From Cryptomeria japonica (taxonomy: Eukaryota; Streptophyta; Pinopsida; Cupressales; Cupressaceae): 54,000 bases of DNA. Both the position numbers and the translations under genes were made by a program. Shown here one piece after another: positions 43,261-54,000 of this stretch. The stretch spans positions 576,585,752-576,639,751 of the forward strand of contig NC_081405.1 in the NCBI RefSeq assembly GCF_030272615.1. The letters are read 5' to 3'. Position 1 is the first letter of the stretch. Every line of letters starts with the position of its first letter. The notes below the pieces were generated by a model. The model was not told the origin of the DNA. It was given only the letters and a program-made list of their open reading frames with translations, and made no database searches.

Positions 43261-44594
43261 TATACCTAAGATAAACTTCAAATCACATCAAATGTATGAT
43301 TTCTTTTTCCAATGAGAGCACTTCACATCACCTCCCATGTGTCTACTAATGATTTATCATCAAAAATAGGTTGTAGATGAATCCAATACTTAGTTAAAAA
43401 CCAAACATGTCATACTATATCCTTCAAAGCTAAAGAAAAAGGCCAAGATTTTTGAAATTTAAGGAACATACCACATTGGCTCAAATATCAATACCGTTGT
43501 GCTCACTATTTGTCTTCATTCCATTGAAGAGAAATTCAAAATATTATGTGGATAAAGATGAAAGCACTAAGATAATATAAAACCTTTCTACAAACATCTC
43601 CTAGAGTAATCAATCAATAAGTTCTCATGGAAAAGAATAACATCTCTCAACTAGTAAACATTGTGCTAACTAGGCATACTGTAGGACATCAACATAGTAA
43701 ATACTATGTGTTGGAGCATTGACACAACTAAAATTCATATCAGCTATCCAATACATCGTCCTTAACATCCTCTGAAAACCACACAATCATACCATTAACC
43801 ACAATAGAATGCATACAATTCTAGTGATCCTACTTCGACATGTTTCACTATCAAACAATGATCTGAGGAGCACAACCTTATAAGTTTTTCTATAGACCAT
43901 ATTATGACTTGAAAACTTGATAGTAGGCCCATAACATACTACCAATCTTAGTTATTGATGAACACACTTATAAGATGCAATATGGTAAAATGCAAAGAAA
44001 TTTACCAACACACAATCATAAGGAAATAGATTCTTCTACACTTATCAACAAATTTCTTCAATCCTCTAATTATGAAGATGAACTCAAATGCCATCCAAAT
44101 GACTTCTTTAACATCTAGGAATCAACCAAGGTAACTGCATCATATAACCAATACATAAATCATGTGTATCAATACATACCATCTATTTTAGACTAATAAA
44201 TTTTTATTTGATGTAACTCCATACTATCTTCTATGTCTACCCAATTTGCTGGGGCACAATTGCTCTCAATTTTCTTAGCACACATCATCTAATACATCAA
44301 TGACCACCATACATACTTGAATCATCTACTCAATGGCAAAACATATTGTAAGGCAACAAGTTGATGTCAATGACAACACATTGTGGAAACAATCTCTCAG
44401 TTTGTCATTGATGGTAATATTCCAACATATATTAGCAAATCTACATCTCTACACACTCTCCCCCTTTCACCAATATCAACATTATTTATCTAGTATCTCT
44501 TTCACATAGAACCTATCTAGCATCTCTCCCCATTTGACATCATGGAAAAAGGCATAATATTTACATCATCCAAAACAATATTGCATATGCTCCC
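43261..44594 (-). mobile_element. Minus-strand copia LTR portion with purine tract
   Basis: Read on the minus strand, gtgaaagggggagagtgtgt (about 44460) and further ggggga runs precede tgttggaatattaccatcaa, a plausible LTR start at 44427. The LTR would run down towards 43260. TG start, purine tracts and phrases such as tgttgtcattgacatcaac are typical of SIRE-like copia 3' ends. No second LTR is in the window on this strand. The lower boundary is not defined. Confidence 0.5.
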
Positions 44595-47500
44595 CCTAAC
44601 AATGTACATTCATTAGAAAACTCTCCCCCTTAAATAGAGATCCCTCCAAAGAAAAAACCAATATTATATACAAAAAATCTTAAACTATAAACCCAAAAAT
44701 CAATAAACCCAAAATCATAATGTATTCTATTGCAAAATTGTACTTAAATATACATATTAAATAGAGCAGTCATAGTCCATTCTTTGAGTTGAATCTTAAT
44801 ATGAAAAATATGTGTTAATTATTCTTGTCATTAATTATAATATAAATCTTTGAATCTATAGCTTTCACAACTTTTCACTTGTGCATATTCTTAATATGAT
44901 TGTGTCAATAACATGTCTCTTTTTCTTTTGGTGTAATTTTGATATTGGCATCTCTTAATTATTCTCATTCTAAGATTATTATGGCTTAGTATGCATTATT
45001 TTTGAAGACTATTTTTTGTTGTTAATTTCAAAATAATGGTTTTGGTCAATGTGTATGTGGTTTGCTAGTGAAGTTCAATAGCTCTTAGAAGGCTTAGTAC
45101 AAATCAAGTCTTGCTAAGGGTAAGGCTTCAATATCATATGAGATGAGGCTAGGATTATCTTATTTGGATATGTCATGTTTATCAGTTCTTAATCGATTAC
45201 ATCTTTTCAAAGTTGAATGACCTTACATAGTTTAAACTCTTTTGTTTACCAATAGGGAAGTCATTAGATTACCTTCTATTCTTCACACAATATGGGGTAA
45301 AATTTCACACTAAATAGGTCTTTTACATAATTTAATTTGAACATTTGAGATAAATAACGCAAATGGGAGAATCTCCTATGATTCTCTCATAGAAAATAAT
45401 ATAGAGTTCACTTGATATCTAATTATCACATTTTCAATATATGTTTATAAGTTATAGGTACAACATACTAGTGAATCTATTTTTTTAAAATTTTGGGTTA
45501 TCAATACAAGAATCATCTATATTTGTAAATTATAACAAATAAATGATAAATTATTATTGATGATGTAAAATAACAATATATCAATTTCAATGTTATATTG
45601 TAGTTCAAGTTTTTTTTGGATTGTTTTACCAAATAATTTTTGTACTATGTTTTTCTTTCAAAAAATTGTTTATTATAATTTAATACTTTTATTAAAAATA
45701 ATTGTCTCATAATGTCAAACAATTAAATAATATCAATATTTCTGGAACATAAATCTTGAATTTGATAGTTGAAGAATCTATATTTGTATTTTTCATATCT
45801 AATTCAATATTTATATTACCAATTTCTAAGTATTAGCAATATAATTTAATGCATTGTCCATTCCCTTCGATAAAATTTGTTTCATGTATAAACAAATATA
45901 ATTTTACTTGATTGTGAATAAGAAATCAATATGTCAGTCGAATAATTTTTTCAATATTTTTTACTTACAATTTATTATTATTTTTTGTGATAAACCTATG
46001 TTTACTAGTAACAAGAGAATATATATTATAATAAATTAAAATTAAAAAAAAATAAGAAAAATAAAGAATGAGGGAAAATGAAGTCAAGGATTCATGTATT
46101 ATTTTTGGAATTCAAAAGTTTGTCTGTACTATGTGAATCATCCTTAGGTTTTTCTTCTGTTGGCTATTTCTATTACTATGACTATCTAATTTGTGTTAGG
46201 TAGTTCATGATTAAATATAATCATTAGGCATCATGTAGGAGATGTGGTGAATTTATCATGTTTAGAGTCACTTTAGGTTTTACTATATGGTCTATTGTGT
46301 TTGCATGATTTCACATGGGAGGTTGAAGATTAGGGACCACAACTGGAAAGAAAAGTAGTAGTAGATGACTAAAGTGACCTAGATGAGATAGTATATGACA
46401 TACATAGAGTGGTTTGCTATGTCGAGCTACAAATGGGTATAGATTATAGTGTGGGAAAAAAACTACTGCAAATGGTTCACTATAGGATTAGGAGCAACCT
46501 TTTGTGGGAAGGATGTGTGATGCAATGATGGAGGCTTCCAAGAGACTAAGAGGTAGATGGGTACGGTCTGTAAGAAGGGTGGTGGTAGTAAGGAGGGGTA
46601 GGGGATGATGCTGGAGTAGAGGTGGACATGCTACCTTCATAGAATGGAGGGATGGTACATGAGAGGATGCCATAACAAACATTAATGACAATGGTTTTAA
46701 TAGAAACAACAATTACTCTAATTTATCTTGCCCTAACGACTTGAAAATGAAAGAGGGGGAAGAAGGATACCTTGAGTAGATGCCAAAATTATGATTAGTA
46801 CAATTGTGGGAGTGGGAGAAATTAATAGAAAATAAGACAGTAAACTTAGGGAAATGAATAGCACAATCCGTCAACCATGTTGAAGTCATACAACCTTTTC
46901 TAGATGATGTTAAAGTTAGACTAGAGATGATTGTTTATAAAGATTTAAAACATCTAGAGATGGAGAGGTGTGGAATCTAGGCATACCTATCTATGGTGAC
47001 ATCTAAGAGATTTAATAACTAGGATCTCAAATTAAGAGAGCTAGTTATTTTGGCTTTATGGTTACAATATGTGACTTAGGAGTATGGGACCACATGTTGT
47101 CTTGGAGATCTCGCAGATATATTGTGAAATCATCAACACTCTAACATAAATAATATATTTCAAATATAAAACATTGCATAACATATAGAATACCTCTCAT
47201 AAAATTTAGCTATCAAACCATATTTAGAAAGAGAGGTTGACCAAATCAAAATAATTATCAAAAGTATTTTAATAGCTAGCCCAAGTGGTCAAGCACAAGA
47301 GATTTCATTTATAGAAACAACTATTCCATTTAAAAGACTACAACACATCCTAAATAGATGTGGTTGATAAGTTATGTTTAGAAAGGAATAGGATTTGAAA
47401 AACAAAATGAGCAGGAGAGGAGGTTGTGGTAGGATTTCAGTGGTTGTAGGAGAGGTAGATGAAGAGGGGTCTACTATGTGGTTAGTAGTGGGGTTTTTAT

Positions 47501-47813
47501 TTTCCATCTTTTTCCTTTTGGTGTTGGTGGATAGACTACCTACTAGAGTATCATTCTGTAGGTGGGCTTTTCCTCTTCTTTCTTGGTTGTGGTTATTGTG
47601 TTACCTATCCCTGTTGTCATAGTTATTCTCTTAAAAAAACAAGTTCCTTTGGGAGTTTCCAGTTCTTGTTATTTCTTTTATGGTTGTGGTTTTATTACCC
47701 CTATCCCTTTCCTTTGATTCGATGTTGATCATCCTATCCCATTTTGGGTAGATGTTTGAGTTTCTTGTTTTTTTCCTTATCTATGCCCCTCCATCTTTGG
47801 TTGTGGTCTGTAT
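44595..47813 (+). repeat. Unit X, locus 2, segment 1
   Basis: It aligns with 1251-1381, 2543-4561 and 17601-18652 at locus 1 as one unbroken sequence. It lacks the 1.16 kb ORF block, the copia insertion (empty site gagtag about 46774-46779) and the LINE with its duplication. Frames at 46488-46712 and 47289-47507 (minus) echo those at locus 1 but show no domain. It ends in tgtat (47809-47813), the left target-site duplication of the solo LTR. Confidence 0.88.
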
Positions 47814-51268
<3,455 letters not shown>

Positions 51269-52405
51269 TGTATTTTGGGCTTTATTCATTTGGAGGATTT
51301 GGAAAGAGTTTGTTGGTGGGGTTTTGTGAGATGAGTGATCTCGACTTGGAGTCCCTCCCTATTCTTTATTTGGGAGCTATCTCATAATTTTGTTTTCATC
51401 TACTCTCTGGCATTTTGTAAGGTTCTCTTGTTTGGACTAGATTTTTTTGGCATTGCTTCATTGGCCTTAGATATATTATTTTTTACCTTGGGTACTCTAC
51501 AATGGTGTTCCTCTCTATTATTGTGGTTTCTCTCTTCCCCTGTGTTCCTCCAAGAAAGTCTCTACTATGGCTTCTTCTATTTTCTCTCTAGTATGCATCA
51601 ACTCTAGTGTTTCCTATTGTAGTGGTTTCTCTACCTCTCAAATCAATTACCTCTTCTTCCCCTCATCACTGTTGACTCTCCTTCATATTGGACACCACCT
51701 ATATTACATCTGGGCTAGTTGTGATGGATATGGGTGCTGGTTTTATTGTTTGGGCTAAGGGGTTTGTTTTTTCAACCTTCCCTTCTTGGTAGCTATGGTT
51801 TCAACACTTTATCTATCCATTGTCAATGAGAGTTTTTTTATTTCTATGAATATGTATTCTTCTATGAAAGACAACTTTCTTTTTAGAGTTGGATCTTCAC
51901 TAGTGGTTGTGGGTTGGCTTTTGTTGCATTTTTTGGGCTAGTTACCATTTAGGTAATTAATTAGAGAGGTATCTACTTCCTTTGTTGCTACTTCTATTAT
52001 GGCCACTAGCTTCCTTTTGAGAGTGTTGTTTTCTTCTTATTTTTTAGTGGTACTACTAACAATAGACCTATTAAGGTTGGCTGTGATGTTTGTTTGTAGG
52101 GATTTGTACTAGTATAATGTTTAGAGATTCCTTTAAAAACCCTTAGAACTTTTTTATTCTAGACCATTCTTTGGTCATAGATTTAGAGGTTGATGACACC
52201 ATCATTGTTTTTGGAGATTTTAAAACCCTTGTTCCTACCTATTGGTTTCTTCAATCAAAATCCTCTCCTTGAAAAAAGGTTTACCCTTTTTTTTATTTTG
52301 GGGGTCTTATTTCTCATGATCTCCTTTCGCTTTCTACTTGGTTGGCTATTATGTAAGGTTTCAAGCTGTCTCATTTCTTTGATGAAACCCTTGGAAGTAG
52401 GGTTT
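51269..52405 (+). repeat. Unit X, locus 2, segment 2
   Basis: It continues unit X after the solo LTR and aligns with 18653-20220, except for a gap of about 430 bases near 52210 (locus 1 about 19595-20030) bounded by gtttttt-type sequence on both sides. It ends near ggtttca, the very point where the chromovirus begins at locus 1. A hydrophobic frame at 51567-51758 matches 18949-19140 at locus 1; I cannot name it. Confidence 0.8.
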
Positions 52406-53130
52406 CAGGATAAATTTTAGAAAAATATTCACAAAATTCTCAAATCTTAATGAAATAATATTAAACTGATTTCAATAGAAAAGTGATTCAACTAGATTTT
52501 AGATGGCACTGGTCTCACATCTTGATTGAATCGTAAAAGAGATTTATGAACGTTATAGCAGCAAAAAACCACAAAACAATCTAGAAACAAGGCTTTAATT
52601 TTGTATTATTCTTCTTGTCTTCAACCAAAAACTTAGTAACAACCATTCCTTGACCCAAAAGAGGCTATTTAAACTTTTTTACAACCATTTACGACTGTCT
52701 CTAACTTATTTTTGAATAGGTGACTATTAGTTACAAAGAAATTCTCATTAATATGGCAATTTTGTGAAAGTTGAATAGCAACTTTTGCTAAAAGTTGACA
52801 ACTTTGATCAAATTCAAAAAAATGACTCAAACCCACCTATACGCACCCTATACATATTAAAATACACTTAAAAGGACTTATTACATCAACTCTATCCACT
52901 TGGAGTACTTTGACCTTGATTGACCATATTTGGCCCTTGCAGGTCTACATATGATGATTGGCTTGAAAGCCTTACAAATTGAATTTTATGACCCTCAAAA
53001 TTAAATTGTATGTATTAAAATTGGTCCTTATGATCTTATTATGTTTCCACAAGACACATTTAAATAAATCATTACAATAAAGCCTTCATGAGGCATAAGA
53101 GTGACTAGGTGCTCCTGCACCATACTCCCC
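52406..53130 (-). mobile_element. Probable gypsy LTR portion, minus strand
   Basis: No coding frame is present. Read on the minus strand, it follows the integrase-like remnant (53160-53340) after a purine-rich catggggagtatggtg (about 53135). It contains a TA-poor region ending ttaaatagcctcttttgggt (52662-52681), LTR-like. Clear TG/CA ends and a second LTR were not found. Confidence 0.4.
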
Positions 53131-53154
53131 ATGGAAATGAAACTCAAGTCCCTT

Positions 53155-53345
53155 GAGTGAGGACCTGTAACAAGATAATGTTTTATATTTTCCTTCTCTG
53201 ATCTCCAAATGTTTCTCTCATCTGGTGTACCTTTCCAATGAGCTAGGTACTAAATGCATGCACCAACTCTTGATCCTACACCAACATTTTGTTTTATCTT
53301 CACTCTTGGTTTGCCCATTCTCTTGCTAAGGTATTTGGACCTGTC
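53155..53345 (-). pseudogene. Possible gypsy integrase C-terminal remnant
   Basis: The minus strand reads KPRVKIKQNVGVGSRVG, a stop, then YLAHWKGTPDERNIWRSEKE. The phrase HWKGTPDE with a later W resembles the chromodomain-type end of gypsy integrases (usually WKG-P-E-ATW). It is short and alone, so the call is tentative. Confidence 0.45.
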
Positions 53346-54000
53346 AAAGGATAATTGATGTCCTTTTGAATCTAATATTCATGATACCTGCACTGAGACA
53401 AATGTAATAACAACTTCATAGATAAAAATGATTTGATTAGTATCAATGTCATACATGAAATTTTTGCTTTGTTTCTCAAATCTCCTAGGTGCCTCCTACC
53501 ACATGACACTTCCTAAGGGAGTTATCTAAATTATTTTATCATCAATCTTATCATCAACCTGATCCTCTTTCAGTTAGTTTATAATAAAATTGAGAAGACC
53601 AATCAATGATCTTTGACCATCTTCTTCTAAGTAAATTGGAAAATATGAGAAGAGTCCTACTTGGGAGAGGAAGAATTTTGAACTTACAATAATTACCCAC
53701 TCTACAATGTTGGAGATCAAGAGTTTTGAAGGATTTGAATTTTAGAAGAAAAACTTAGCAAAGGGAAGGAAGCTTGTAGTTGGGTGGATGTTTTATTTTC
53801 TTGGGTTGGAATGTCTTCATCAAATCTTCATCACCACATTCCATTTGCAAGAGTTGAGGTTCGTGCATGTCACCTTAAAAATTAAATGTGCTTTCTTGTT
53901 GTTTTATGTCTAAATCTGCAAGTTTGAAAGTGTATTTGTGTGTGATTCATGAGTTTGAGTTATTGTGATTTGGATGTGTTGTTGCATATTTTTGTATGCA
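53346..54000. other. No clear feature
   Basis: AT-rich. It may belong to the minus-strand gypsy remnant beside it. I saw no motif, repeat shared with the rest of the window, or long frame. Confidence 0.4.

Overview
This window is a stretch of repeat-packed plant nuclear DNA. It is AT-rich and holds nested LTR retrotransposons (Ty1/copia and Ty3/gypsy), plant-type LINEs with an RNase H domain, a solo LTR and long microsatellites. I found no bacterial genes, rRNA, tRNA or CRISPR array, and no convincing ordinary host gene. Long-lived, decayed elements with many stops and very long LTRs suit a large-genome seed plant, perhaps a gymnosperm. That last step is inference only.

Layout. (1) 1-1250: tail of a decayed copia pol gene. 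(2) 1251-20222: locus 1 of an unclassified repeat, here called unit X, broken up by later insertions. These are a 1.16 kb block with an intact unknown ORF (1382-2542), a 5'-truncated copia LTR (4562-5192), a LINE (5193-8808) sitting between two copies of a 1.7 kb stretch, and a complete but dead SIRE-like copia element (9861-17594). (3) 20223-31202: a Tekay/Del-like chromovirus with LTRs of about 4 kb and a short internal region that lacks protease, reverse transcriptase and RNase H. (4) 31203-34607: an unclassified piece, then the 3' part of a second LINE with a long ORF after its RNase H domain. (5) 35290-36740, minus strand: a broken second copy of the unknown ORF found at 1669-2415. (6) 37770-42640: a second decayed copia element. 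(7) 42641-44594, minus strand: coding debris and part of a copia LTR. (8) 44595-52405: locus 2 of unit X, carrying a solo LTR of the Tekay-like family. (9) 52406-54000: a minus-strand gypsy remnant.

Locus 2 serves as a reference for locus 1. It shows the empty site of the copia insertion, lacks the 1.16 kb ORF block, and is unbroken where the LINE duplication lies. Locus 1 in turn shows the empty site of the solo LTR. The order of events can therefore be read from the window itself.

The best candidate for something undescribed is the two-copy ORF family at 1669-2415 and 35473-36481. It has a coiled-coil N-terminus beginning MADEQ and a basic C-terminus built of repeats, which in the second copy are exact 147 bp (49 residue) units. 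I do not recognise it. The extra ORFs downstream of RNase H in both LINEs, the in-frame gag-integrase fusion of the Tekay-like element, and its LTR arrays of short palindromes also deserve a check.
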